Under the pieces are notes generated by a model. It had not been told where the DNA came from, ran no database searches, and saw only the letters and a program-made list of their open reading frames with translations. From AV40 sp035568175 (GTDB lineage Bacteria; Verrucomicrobiota; Verrucomicrobiia; Chthoniobacterales; UBA10450), in NCBI GenBank assembly GCA_035568175.1, contig DATMON010000005.1:1-64000 (forward strand): a stretch of DNA of 64,000 bases, given 5' to 3'. Positions 25,430-34,596 of this stretch are shown here, one piece after another (position 1 is the stretch's first letter; each line of letters begins with the position of its first letter). Position numbers and translations under genes: made by a program.

Positions 25430-28027
25430 CTATCGATTGTCGATCATGTCGCTGGTTTCCGGTGCGAGCACACATCGGAATCCATAAATTACGTCGCGTT
25501 CGTTGCGGTCGACGACGTTGCGATATGACGATTGCATTTCGAGACGATTGCTTGTCGCCCAGGAGCCGCCGCGCAGAACGCCCCAATCGCGGCCGGTCCC
25601 GCTAGTGCCGCCTTTGTAAGTATCGGCGCACCATTCCCAGACGTTGCCCCCAAGATCGTACAGCCCTAACGAGTTCGCTTTGAAGCTTCCAACCGGCATC
25701 GTCGTTCCGCGGCGTTGCGAGGTCCCATAATTTCCGGCGCCGGCGGGTGGCGGCCATTGCTTGCCCCACGGAAACTCGTTTTTGATTTTGCCATCTCGTG
25801 CCTGCGGTGTTGCGCCAGTTTCGTTAGCCAACCCAACCGCCAGGCTCCATTCCCGGTCGGTCGGGAGTCGATAGGATTGTCGATCTTCGATCAGGTTTTC
25901 GTCGCGTTCTTTTTCGGTCAGCCATTTGCAGAACGCCATCGCGTCGAACCAATTCACTTTTACCACCGGATGAGTCGGCGCCTGCTGAAAGTCGGCTGGT
26001 TCATAATGCCGTCCGCTTGCTCGGGAAAAAGCTTCATAATCCTGCACCCGCGTTTCGATCACCGACATCCGAACGTCTCCCACGGGAATGAATTTCATTC
26101 CCAACGAATTGATAAACGGCTGCCCCGGCTCGGGGCCGACGCTTTTTTCCAGGCGCGCCGCCAGAAACGACTGCTGCTGCGGTTCAACTTTCCCACTGAC
26201 CGAAGTCGACTTGTAACCACCGAGCCGCAGCTCATAAGTCACGTCGCCCGGTTTTACTTCCTCAATCACGAGCGGTGTTTGGCCGAGCTCCTTGCCATTA
26301 GCGATGACTGCCGCGCCCCCCGGCGCGCTCGTGATCTTCACGCTGCCATTGGCAAAAACAAAATGGACGGTGTTTTCGTGTTGTGAGTCGATGTCGATCC
26401 TCTGCTGTTCGTTAGGCCAGCCGTCGAGATGCGCCGTCAGCTCGTGCGAGCGCACCGGTAGGTCGAGCCGCAGCGGAGCACGCCCTCGAGATTTTCCATC
26501 GACGAAAATCTCGGCACCGGTCGGTTCGCTGGCAATGTTTGCGGTCGCGCTAACAAACGCGAGTAACTTGTGCGCAGTTTCTCCGCGCGCCACTTCAACT
26601 TCGTCGCGCATTTCCCAGTCGCCGCGACGCGCCACGAGCGAGTACTTTCCAGTTGGAAGATCGACCATGGATTGCGGCGTTGTTCCTTGGCGCGAAATCT
26701 GACCGTCTGCACTCTGAACAGAGAATTGGGCTCCCGGCGGCTCCGATCGAATTTCAACTGCGCCTTTGCTGCGGACGAGATGAAACGCGGGCGGATCAAA
26801 CGAGCGCTTGCCGCTAAGATCCACGGCCGATTCCACCGGCTCATAACCGGGACTCATGATCCGCAGGTTGTATTTGCGCGGCTCTAAATCCGCGAACGTC
26901 GCCGGACTTTTCTGCGCGTGATCGCCCAGGACGACCAAGGCGCCAGGCGGCTCGGTCCGGATCGCGGTTTGTAAATGGAAATCGGCGCCGGGCTGCTGAT
27001 GCTGCAGCCAAAACCAAAGACCCGTGATCCCGATCGCGACAATCGCCATCGTCGCTAACAAAACCTTGGTCCGTGATTTTCTCGGACGTTCGCCGCGCTC
27101 GAGGCTCGCAAGATCGCGATGCATTTCCGCGGCCGATTCGTAACGTTTCTTCGGATCGTTCGCGCACGCTTTGACCAGCACGTTGTTCAGTTGGAGCAGC
27201 TGTTCGCGATCGGGTCGCTGGCTCAACTGCGAATCGATCTCCGGAAAATCGAGCCGATCTTTGCCGGTGCAGGTCTCGTAAAGAAGTTTGCCGAGACTAT
27301 AAACGTCGGCCTGCGGCGTTCCCGGTCCCTCCGGCGGAACATATCCTTCCGTGCCGACGAACGATTGCTGCCCACTCGCCGCCACTAATCCGATGTCGGC
27401 GAGCTTCGGCACGCCCTCGGTGAAAATGATGTTCGACGGCTTGATGTCGCGATGCGTCAACCCGCGCGTGTGCAACGCCTCCAGCGCTTCGGTTAACGAA
27501 ATACCGAGGCGTACCGTTTCATCGGCCAACAAACGTTTCTGGCGGCCAAGGTCGCTCTTTAACGTTCGTGGTTCGTAACTGGCGATGTCGATCTCGCGAC
27601 CGGCCAAATGGTCGTCCGCCAGTTCCATGCTGTAATAGAGATATTCGTTCGTGCGACCGACGTGCAGGATGTCGATGAACCCGGCATGCCCGCGCGAGAT
27701 CGGTTCGAAGGCGGACATTCCCTCGAACTCACGCAGGAACGAACGCTCGCTCTCGAATGTGCTGCGATAAACAATTTTTACCGCGCGCAATGCGCCGGTG
27801 ACTGTCCGGGCCAGCCAAATCTCGCCATAAGCGCCGCGCCCGATCACGCGCAGCAGTTCGTGATCAGGAATAATTGGGACTTGAGCGGAAACTTGTTCGG
27901 GAATGGTCGCGATTTTACACAAGCCGCGACCCCGAGGCAACGCGTTGTAGCTGCCGCCGTCTCTGGCGACAGAACGAATTAAGCAATCAATCCTGCCACT
28001 GAGGACAGCGGCAGCTACAACATCCAC
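25430..28027 (-). CDS. Ser/Thr protein kinase fused to PEGA repeats and a sulfatase-modifying-factor domain
   Basis: In the 865-residue reading the kinase domain spans about residues 55-310, with GRGAYGEIW, Lys84 in RAVKIV, the catalytic loop HRDIKPSN, and ADIG in place of DFG. One membrane helix follows (ATMAIVAIGITGLWFWL), then three or four PEGA-type repeats (RTEPPGALVVLG, RSEPPGAQFSV, ASEPTGAEIFVDG, TSAPGGAAVIANG), then a formylglycine-generating-enzyme-like domain (GLYDLGGNVWEWCADTY, VLRGGSW, YGFRCVL). The start is uncertain: ATG 28027 makes the first ~35 residues come from repeat R2; TTG 27922 avoids that. It is paired with the ECF sigma factor just upstream. Confidence 0.88.
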   Translation of the reverse strand: MDVVAAAVLSGRIDCLIRSVARDGGSYNALPRGRGLCKIATIPEQVSAQVPIIPDHELLRVIGRGAYGEIWLARTVTGALRAVKIVYRSTFESERSFLREFEGMSAFEPISRGHAGFIDILHVGRTNEYLYYSMELADDHLAGREIDIASYEPRTLKSDLGRQKRLLADETVRLGISLTEALEALHTRGLTHRDIKPSNIIFTEGVPKLADIGLVAASGQQSFVGTEGYVPPEGPGTPQADVYSLGKLLYETCTGKDRLDFPEIDSQLSQRPDREQLLQLNNVLVKACANDPKKRYESAAEMHRDLASLERGERPRKSRTKVLLATMAIVAIGITGLWFWLQHQQPGADFHLQTAIRTEPPGALVVLGDHAQKSPATFADLEPRKYNLRIMSPGYEPVESAVDLSGKRSFDPPAFHLVRSKGAVEIRSEPPGAQFSVQSADGQISRQGTTPQSMVDLPTGKYSLVARRGDWEMRDEVEVARGETAHKLLAFVSATANIASEPTGAEIFVDGKSRGRAPLRLDLPVRSHELTAHLDGWPNEQQRIDIDSQHENTVHFVFANGSVKITSAPGGAAVIANGKELGQTPLVIEEVKPGDVTYELRLGGYKSTSVSGKVEPQQQSFLAARLEKSVGPEPGQPFINSLGMKFIPVGDVRMSVIETRVQDYEAFSRASGRHYEPADFQQAPTHPVVKVNWFDAMAFCKWLTEKERDENLIEDRQSYRLPTDREWSLAVGLANETGATPQARDGKIKNEFPWGKQWPPPAGAGNYGTSQRRGTTMPVGSFKANSLGLYDLGGNVWEWCADTYKGGTSGTGRDWGVLRGGSWATSNRLEMQSSYRNVVDRNERDVIYGFRCVLAPETSDMIDNR
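27944..28021. repeat. Palindromic repeat, family R2
   Basis: The termini TTGTAGCTGCCGC and GCGGCAGCTACAA are perfect 13-bp inverted repeats. It lies between the sigma-factor stop and the kinase domain and is either the leader of the kinase gene or its N-terminal codons. Relatives occur at 55031-55060 and 59160-59226. Confidence 0.85.
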
Positions 28028-28028
28028 C

Positions 28029-28649
28029 CTACCTGCCGGCTTTTTCCAGCGCTTTGATTTCCTTTTTCAAGACCGCCGCTACCCGATGCCTCGCCAGATA
28101 AACCTGCCCGACACTAACTCCCAATTGGTTGGCGACTTTTTGCGCGGGCCATTCCTTGCGCACGTAGCAGTCGAAAATCTGGAATTGTTTATGATCGACC
28201 TTTTTCTTTGCGCGCGTGATCGCCGCCTCAAACAAATTCTCTTTCCATTCCGTTTCCCAGACCGCGTCAAGATCGACAACGTGCGAATCGGGCACGCGAT
28301 CGATCGTCGCAGTAGGACGATCATCCGCAGCGCGCGGACGTTTCGCGTTGCCCGGCTCGCGTTTTCGAAACTGATCCACGATTCGCCACCGCGTGATCTG
28401 CAAGAGCCAGCCTTTGAACGAACCGATCGCCGGATCGTATTTCAGTTTGTCGATCTTCTTGGCCACCGTGATGACGGTTTCCTGCACAACTTCCTGCGCT
28501 TCGGCGTCGGTCAGGCCGGATTTGCGCGCGGTCGAATAAATCAGCCTCCAGTAAGTATCGAAGAATTCCTGCCAGCGTTTTTGATCGTCCCAATTGACAA
28601 GCCGATCGACCAAACTGCGCCGCGTGGCGGCTAATCCTCCCGTTTTCAC
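28029..28649 (-). CDS. ECF-type RNA polymerase sigma factor
   Basis: The 206-residue protein has sigma region 2 (DTYWRLIYSTARKSGLTDAEAQEVVQETVI, cited only partly as DAEAQEVVQETVI; then FKGWLLQITRWRIVDQFRKR) and region 4 (EWPAQKVANQLGVSVGQVYLARHRV), separated by a short acidic linker. No anti-sigma gene is adjacent; instead the kinase gene follows at once on the same strand. In planctomycetes and verrucomicrobia such sigma factors are often genetically linked to Ser/Thr kinases, which may control them. Confidence 0.9.
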   Translation of the reverse strand: MKTGGLAATRRSLVDRLVNWDDQKRWQEFFDTYWRLIYSTARKSGLTDAEAQEVVQETVITVAKKIDKLKYDPAIGSFKGWLLQITRWRIVDQFRKREPGNAKRPRAADDRPTATIDRVPDSHVVDLDAVWETEWKENLFEAAITRAKKKVDHKQFQIFDCYVRKEWPAQKVANQLGVSVGQVYLARHRVAAVLKKEIKALEKAGR

Positions 28650-28704
28650 GGCCCCCTTTTTAGCCCAAGAAATTGGCTAGGAAAAGTCTCCTGAAAGATT
28701 TTTG

Positions 28705-31700
28705 ATGGCGGCGCGTATCCACCCTATGAAAACTCCCGCGCCTCTCTCCAAAGCGATTGAATGGTTCGCCGCCGCTGGGACCTTTTTGCGGCGAATTCCC
28801 AGCCAAATCTTCGGAAATGTTTCCTGGCGACCGCCGGGCTGGCTCAGTCGCACCGGCGAAAGCTGGCAACGCCTGGAACGCGCTTATCCGCGCGCGATTG
28901 CGCCGGCGATTCTGGCCATCTTCGCAATCCTGTGCGCCGGAGCGTGGACCTGGCATTGGTATTCGCATTTGCCGAAACCGCGTCGGGTCACAGTCAGGAT
29001 CACGGCGCCTGAAGTCACGAAACTGGAAAAGGATCTAAAGTTTCCGCGGCTTGCTGTTTACTTCAGCGAACCGGCAGCGCGACTGGAGGATTTGAAAAAG
29101 CCATCAGTGCAAGGCGTCGAACTTCAACCGCACCTCAACGGTGTGTGGCATTGGATCACAGACGAAATCCTGGCCTTCGACCCAAGCGAAGATTGGCCCG
29201 CCGATCAAACTCTCCGCGTTGTCTTCGACAAGAAATTTTTCCCGGGGCATGTGCGGATGGAGCGTTATTCGTACGAAACAAGGACGCCACCGTTCGAGAT
29301 CGCGATTAAGAAGGTCGAGCTTTATCAGGACCCGAGCAATCCGACTCAGCGCACGATCACGGCGACGATCGAGCTCACGCACGCGGTCGAACCGGGTGAA
29401 TTAGATCGACATCTTCAATTCGAAACCGTTTCCGGCGCAAACCTTTTCTCGCCGAACGATCCCGCGCCGCATTTCAAGATCACTTACGGATTGCATCAAC
29501 GCGTCGCCTACCTGCAAAGCTCGCCGATTGTCCTGCCGGAGCAGGATGATTTCGCAAAGGTGATCTTGAGCAAAGGCGTTCGCACATCCCAGGGCGGCGC
29601 AGAAACGAACAACGGTCTCGAACAAAAAGTCCAGGTCCCGTCGAATGCGTCGATGTTCAAGATCGATTCGATCGAACCGACGATCGCGCGAAATAAAAAC
29701 GGCGAGCCGGAGCAATTGATCGTTCTCACTACGACGGCCGACATCAGCACGCGCGACCTGGCGAAGGCGCTGGAGGTCCGATTGCTCCCAAAGCGAAAGG
29801 CTTCCGAGGAAGAGAAAGAAGCCGAAGTCGACAGTTCGGAAGAAAGTGAAGAAGCATCGCCTACTCCTTCTCCTTCAAATGAGAGCGAATCGAATGATGA
29901 GGAAGCCGGTTCGCAATTGAAAGAAACCGAGCTTTGGAAAAGCGCGGACGACGTTCCTGATGAAATTTTCGACGAAGCGAAGGCGGTCGCATTCGTCGCG
30001 TTACCAACAGAAAAGGCGCAAGATCGGCAACACGCGTTTCGCGTTCGCGTCGAAACCGACGGCGAGCTTTACGTTCGTATCAAAAAAGACGTGCGCGCGC
30101 TTGGCGATTATCCGCTGAGCGAAGATTACAACGCGGTCGTCGATGTGCCGTCGTTGCCGCGCGAAGTGCAGATCGAAGGCCAGGGCGGCGTGCTCGCGCT
30201 CAACGGCGAAAAGAAATTGTCGATCCGTTCGCGGGCGCTGAGCGCGATCGAATTCGAAGTCAGCCGCGTCGCGACAACGCAGATCAATCACTTGGTCAGT
30301 CAGACCGAAGGACAATTTGAAAACCCGATCTTCCAAAATTCGGATTACTTCAACAAAGAAAACATTTCGCGCATCGCTACTGAGCGTCAGAACATCGCGC
30401 TGGAAAACAAATGGAAGGCGAATTACTCGGCCTTCGATTTCAGCGAGCATTTGCGCAAACCGGCCGACGGCGGAAGCGAGCGCGGGTTGTTTTTTCTGAG
30501 CGCGCAAGGTTGGGATCCTGAGAAAAAGAAGCTAATCAACGTTCGCGATTCGCGTTTCATTCTCGTCACCGACATCGGGATCCTGACCAAGAAGAGCGCG
30601 GACGGCAGTTACGACGTTTTTCTGATGTCGATCAAAGCGGGTAAGCCGCTCGCGAATGCGACGGTCGATCTCCTCGGCAAGAACGGCATCCCGCTGCAAA
30701 GTACCAAGACCGACGCCAACGGCCATTGTCCATTCACGTCGGTCGACAAATCGACGCGCGAAAAAACGCCCGTCGCGTTCGTGGCGCGCAATGGTGATGA
30801 CGTCTCGTTTATTCCCTACGCGCGCGAAGATCGGCAACTGAACTTTTCCCGGTTCGACATCGACGGTGTCGACAATGTGCTGCCGGAAAATCTCGACGCG
30901 TTTGTGTTCACCGAGCGCGGAGTTTACCGGCCGGGCGACGAAATCCACATCGGCTTCTCGGTCAAGCAGCGAAACTGGCAGGGCAATCTCAAAGGCTTGC
31001 CGCTTGAGACGGAAGTGATCGACGCGCGCGGCCACAGCGTGCAGACGCGGAAAATAAATTTGCCGGATTCCGCGTTCACCGATTTCACCTATCAAACCGC
31101 GAACGAATCCACGACCGGCCTCTACACCTTCAACGTTTACCTCGTTAAAAACAGCAAACGTTCGACTCTGCTCGGGGGCACGACCGCTCAGGTGAAGGAA
31201 TTCCTGCCCGACCGGATGAAGATCGACAGCCGGCTTTCGCAAACCTCAGCGCACGGCTGGATTCAACCGAAACAAATGCAAGCGACGGTTACACTCGCGA
31301 ATCTTTACGGAACGCCGGCAACCGAACGCCGCATCGTTTCGAAAATCGAACTGACGCCGACGGCATTTTCGTTTCCTGAGTTCAAAGACTACACATTTTT
31401 CGATCCGCTTTACGATCCAAAGAAAGAGCGGACCGAACAAACAATCGAGCTCGGCGAAAACAAAACCGACGGCGCCGGTCAAACCCAGTTCGATTTGCAG
31501 CTCGAGCGCTTTGCCGACGCGACTTATTCGATGCGTTTCATCGCCGAAGGATTCGAAGCCGAAGGCGGACGCAGCGTGACGACAACTTCGAGCGCGCTCA
31601 TCTCGGCGTTGCCCTACGTGATCGGCTGCAAACCGGACGGCGATTTGCGTTACATCGACATGAACCGGCCGCGCGTTGTTGATCTTGTCGCGCTCGACCC

Positions 31701-34596
31701 GCAATTGAACCACATCGCGCTCGGCAACGTGACCGCGAATATCGTCGCGCAGGAATACGTTTCGGTTTTGACCAAACAGGAGAGCGGCAAGTTCGCTTAC
31801 GAATCGGTTCTGAAAGAGCGAACCACGAAGTCGGAAAAAATTTCTGTGGCGGCGAACGGATCGCGTTACAACCTGCCGACGAACGAACCCGGCAATTACA
31901 TTTTCGAATTGCGTGACGATCAAGATCGCCGTCTCGCCAAAGTTCAATTTTCGGTCGTCGGCCAGGGCGCAGTTTCGCGATCGCTCGAAAAGAATTCCGA
32001 GCTTCAGGTAAAACTCGACCGCGCGCAGTACAACAGCGGCGACGACATCGCGATCAGCATCACCGCGCCCTACGCCGGCAGCGGTTTGATCACGATCGAG
32101 CGCGACCGCGTTTATGCGCAGCAATGGTTCCAGGCCACGACCGCGAGCAGCATCCAGCACATTCGCGTGCCGGAAGGCTTCGAGGGCAGCGGCTATGTCA
32201 ACGTCGCTTTCGTGCGCGCGCTTGATTCCAAAGAAATTTTCGTCAGCCCGTTGAGCTACGGTGTCGTGCCGTTCACTGCGAACAAGGAAAAACGCCGGCT
32301 CAAAGTGGATATGAGTGCGGTCGCGACGGCAAAGCCGGGTGAGCCGTTGCACATCAAGTATCAAACCGATCGGCCAAGCAAGATCGTTATCTTCGCGGTC
32401 GACCAGGGAATTCTGCAGGTCACCAATTACAAAACGCCAGACCCGCTCGCATTTTATTTCCGCAAGTGCATGCTGAAAGTCGATACCGCGCAGATTGTCG
32501 ATCTTATCATTCCTGAATTTTCGCTGCTGCGTTCGGTCTCGGCGTACGGCGGCGGTGGCGACATTCAAAAACTGAATCCATTCAAGCGCGTCACCGAGAA
32601 GCCAGTCGTCTTCTGGTCTGGCATCATCGACGCCGACAAAACTCAGCGCGAAGTCGTCTACGACGTGCCGGATTATTTCGATGGCACATTGAAAATCATG
32701 GCGGTCGCGATCGCGAACGACACCGTCGGTTCGAACGAACGTGAAGCTTTGATTCGCGGACCATTTGTCATCACACCGAGCGTGCCGGTGCTCGCGGCGC
32801 CGGGCGACGAGTTCGAAACCGGCGTGACTGTTGCCAACAATGTCGAAGGCTCCGGCCAAAACGCCGAAGTCGAATTACTCGCGCAGACAAACGACAAATT
32901 GTCCATCGTGAGCGGCTCGACCCAGACGCTGCGCGTCGCTGAAGGCCGCGAGCAAACCGCGATCTTTAAATTCCGCGCAACCGACAAGCTCGGCTCGGGC
33001 GAAGTCACGTTCGTCGCGAAGGCGAACGGGAAGGAATCGAAGCGGCGCGCGACGTTAAGTGTTCGCCCGCCCGCGCCGTACATGACCGACGTCCACAGCG
33101 GCAGCTTCAAGGACAAGATCGACATCGCACTTACGCGCAACATGCATCCGGAATTTCGCAAACTCGATGCGACGGTCTCTGCGTTGCCGCTCGGCCTGGC
33201 CCGCGGTCTCGATTCTTACCTGCACGACTTTCCTTACGGCTGCAGCGAACAAATCACCAGCGGCGCATTTTGCCGATTGATGCTGGCCGATGAATCCGAT
33301 TTCGGATTGAGCCGTGCCGAGATCAATAAGCAACTCGAGCACACGTTCGGAATTTTGGCGCGCCGCCAAAACGATCAGGGCGCGTTCGGTTACTGGGTCC
33401 CGGAACCCGGCGACCACATCAGCTTCGTGTCGGCTTATGTGATGGATTTTCTGAGCGAATCGAAAGCGGCCGGGTTCGCGCCGCCGCAAGACATGTTTGC
33501 GAGCGGTCTGCGCAATTTGCAAAAGATGGTCGGCAAACAACCGGAGGATCTGACCGACGCGCGCAGGGTCGCCTACGCGATCTACATTCTGACTCGCGAA
33601 GGCGTCATCACGACCAACTACATTCTCAATCTGCAGGATTGGCTCGAGAAGAATCACAAAGACGAATGGGAGAACGACATCACCGGTGTTTATCTCGCCG
33701 GTGCGCTCCATTTGCTTCATAAAGACAAAGACGCCGAGCGCCTGATCGACAGCTACAAACTCGACGACCGGAAAAACTCTCTGCGCGACGATTTCTTCCA
33801 GCCACTCGGAACGAATTCGCAATACATCGCCGTAACCGCGCGCGAGTTTCCCGCGCGGTTGCGGAAGATTTCCGCCGAGCAATTCCAAAACATGTTGAAA
33901 CCGATCGGCGACGGCCAATTCAATACGCTCTCGTCCGCTTACGCAGTGCGCGCGTTGAAGGCGTACTCTCACGCGGTTAAGCAAAATCCGCCGGAACTCT
34001 CGATTGCCGAATTGCGCAAAGACAAAAGCGAGACGCGTCTCGTCAATGGAGTGAAAGCGCTTTTGCGCGCCGAACTTTCGGAGAAAGCGAGCGGCGCTCG
34101 ATTCGCTTCGGCGCAGCGGTTGAGCGGTCCCGGCGCGTTTTTCCAAGTCGTTGAAGCCGGATTCGATCGACAAGTTCCAGGCAAGGCATTGAGCGATGGT
34201 CTGGAAATTTATCGCGAAGTTCTCGGCAAAAACAATGAAGCCGCGTCGCGCACCAAACTCGGCGAGCAACTTCATGTCCGCATCCACGTGCGTAGTTTGC
34301 AGCACGAGCCGCTCACCAACGTGGCGATTGTCGATCTTTTACCAGGCGGATTCGAAGTCGTCGATTCATCGATCCATACCGGCGCCGGCTCAAATCCCGG
34401 CGTCGATTATGTCGATGTCCGCGAAGATCGCGCGGTGTTCTTCGTGACCGTGCCGACCAACGCGCTCGAGATCGATTACCAAATCAAATCCGACAATCGC
34501 GGCGACTTCATCGTCCCGCCGGTCTTCGCGCAATCGATGTACGATCGGAACACAAAGGGCCGCGGTGTCGGCGGGAAAATCACGGTGACGGAATGA
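28705..34596 (+). CDS. Bacterial alpha-2-macroglobulin (thioester type)
   Basis: The 1963-residue protein has an N-terminal membrane anchor (AIAPAILAIFAILCAGAW), then macroglobulin domains, a Glu/Ser-rich low-complexity stretch near residue 370, the motif TERGVYRPGDEIHIGF, and the thioester site YGCSEQ with Cys near residue 1513, followed by an alpha-helical domain. It traps proteases in the periplasm. Its stop overlaps the pbpC start by 4 bp, the same pairing as yfhM-pbpC in Escherichia coli, suggesting joint defence and wall repair. Start ATG 28705 is preferred; ATG 28726 is possible. Confidence 0.93.
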   Translation: MAARIHPMKTPAPLSKAIEWFAAAGTFLRRIPSQIFGNVSWRPPGWLSRTGESWQRLERAYPRAIAPAILAIFAILCAGAWTWHWYSHLPKPRRVTVRITAPEVTKLEKDLKFPRLAVYFSEPAARLEDLKKPSVQGVELQPHLNGVWHWITDEILAFDPSEDWPADQTLRVVFDKKFFPGHVRMERYSYETRTPPFEIAIKKVELYQDPSNPTQRTITATIELTHAVEPGELDRHLQFETVSGANLFSPNDPAPHFKITYGLHQRVAYLQSSPIVLPEQDDFAKVILSKGVRTSQGGAETNNGLEQKVQVPSNASMFKIDSIEPTIARNKNGEPEQLIVLTTTADISTRDLAKALEVRLLPKRKASEEEKEAEVDSSEESEEASPTPSPSNESESNDEEAGSQLKETELWKSADDVPDEIFDEAKAVAFVALPTEKAQDRQHAFRVRVETDGELYVRIKKDVRALGDYPLSEDYNAVVDVPSLPREVQIEGQGGVLALNGEKKLSIRSRALSAIEFEVSRVATTQINHLVSQTEGQFENPIFQNSDYFNKENISRIATERQNIALENKWKANYSAFDFSEHLRKPADGGSERGLFFLSAQGWDPEKKKLINVRDSRFILVTDIGILTKKSADGSYDVFLMSIKAGKPLANATVDLLGKNGIPLQSTKTDANGHCPFTSVDKSTREKTPVAFVARNGDDVSFIPYAREDRQLNFSRFDIDGVDNVLPENLDAFVFTERGVYRPGDEIHIGFSVKQRNWQGNLKGLPLETEVIDARGHSVQTRKINLPDSAFTDFTYQTANESTTGLYTFNVYLVKNSKRSTLLGGTTAQVKEFLPDRMKIDSRLSQTSAHGWIQPKQMQATVTLANLYGTPATERRIVSKIELTPTAFSFPEFKDYTFFDPLYDPKKERTEQTIELGENKTDGAGQTQFDLQLERFADATYSMRFIAEGFEAEGGRSVTTTSSALISALPYVIGCKPDGDLRYIDMNRPRVVDLVALDPQLNHIALGNVTANIVAQEYVSVLTKQESGKFAYESVLKERTTKSEKISVAANGSRYNLPTNEPGNYIFELRDDQDRRLAKVQFSVVGQGAVSRSLEKNSELQVKLDRAQYNSGDDIAISITAPYAGSGLITIERDRVYAQQWFQATTASSIQHIRVPEGFEGSGYVNVAFVRALDSKEIFVSPLSYGVVPFTANKEKRRLKVDMSAVATAKPGEPLHIKYQTDRPSKIVIFAVDQGILQVTNYKTPDPLAFYFRKCMLKVDTAQIVDLIIPEFSLLRSVSAYGGGGDIQKLNPFKRVTEKPVVFWSGIIDADKTQREVVYDVPDYFDGTLKIMAVAIANDTVGSNEREALIRGPFVITPSVPVLAAPGDEFETGVTVANNVEGSGQNAEVELLAQTNDKLSIVSGSTQTLRVAEGREQTAIFKFRATDKLGSGEVTFVAKANGKESKRRATLSVRPPAPYMTDVHSGSFKDKIDIALTRNMHPEFRKLDATVSALPLGLARGLDSYLHDFPYGCSEQITSGAFCRLMLADESDFGLSRAEINKQLEHTFGILARRQNDQGAFGYWVPEPGDHISFVSAYVMDFLSESKAAGFAPPQDMFASGLRNLQKMVGKQPEDLTDARRVAYAIYILTREGVITTNYILNLQDWLEKNHKDEWENDITGVYLAGALHLLHKDKDAERLIDSYKLDDRKNSLRDDFFQPLGTNSQYIAVTAREFPARLRKISAEQFQNMLKPIGDGQFNTLSSAYAVRALKAYSHAVKQNPPELSIAELRKDKSETRLVNGVKALLRAELSEKASGARFASAQRLSGPGAFFQVVEAGFDRQVPGKALSDGLEIYREVLGKNNEAASRTKLGEQLHVRIHVRSLQHEPLTNVAIVDLLPGGFEVVDSSIHTGAGSNPGVDYVDVREDRAVFFVTVPTNALEIDYQIKSDNRGDFIVPPVFAQSMYDRNTKGRGVGGKITVTE

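Noticed and set aside
31246..32859. Open frame of 537 codons on the minus strand inside the macroglobulin gene
   Set aside because: It is antisense to a well-supported coding sequence, shows no recognisable domain, and reflects low stop frequency in GC-rich codon-biased DNA.
33055..34305. Second long minus-strand open frame inside the macroglobulin gene
   Set aside because: Same reason: antisense to conserved thioester and helical domains, with no motif of its own.
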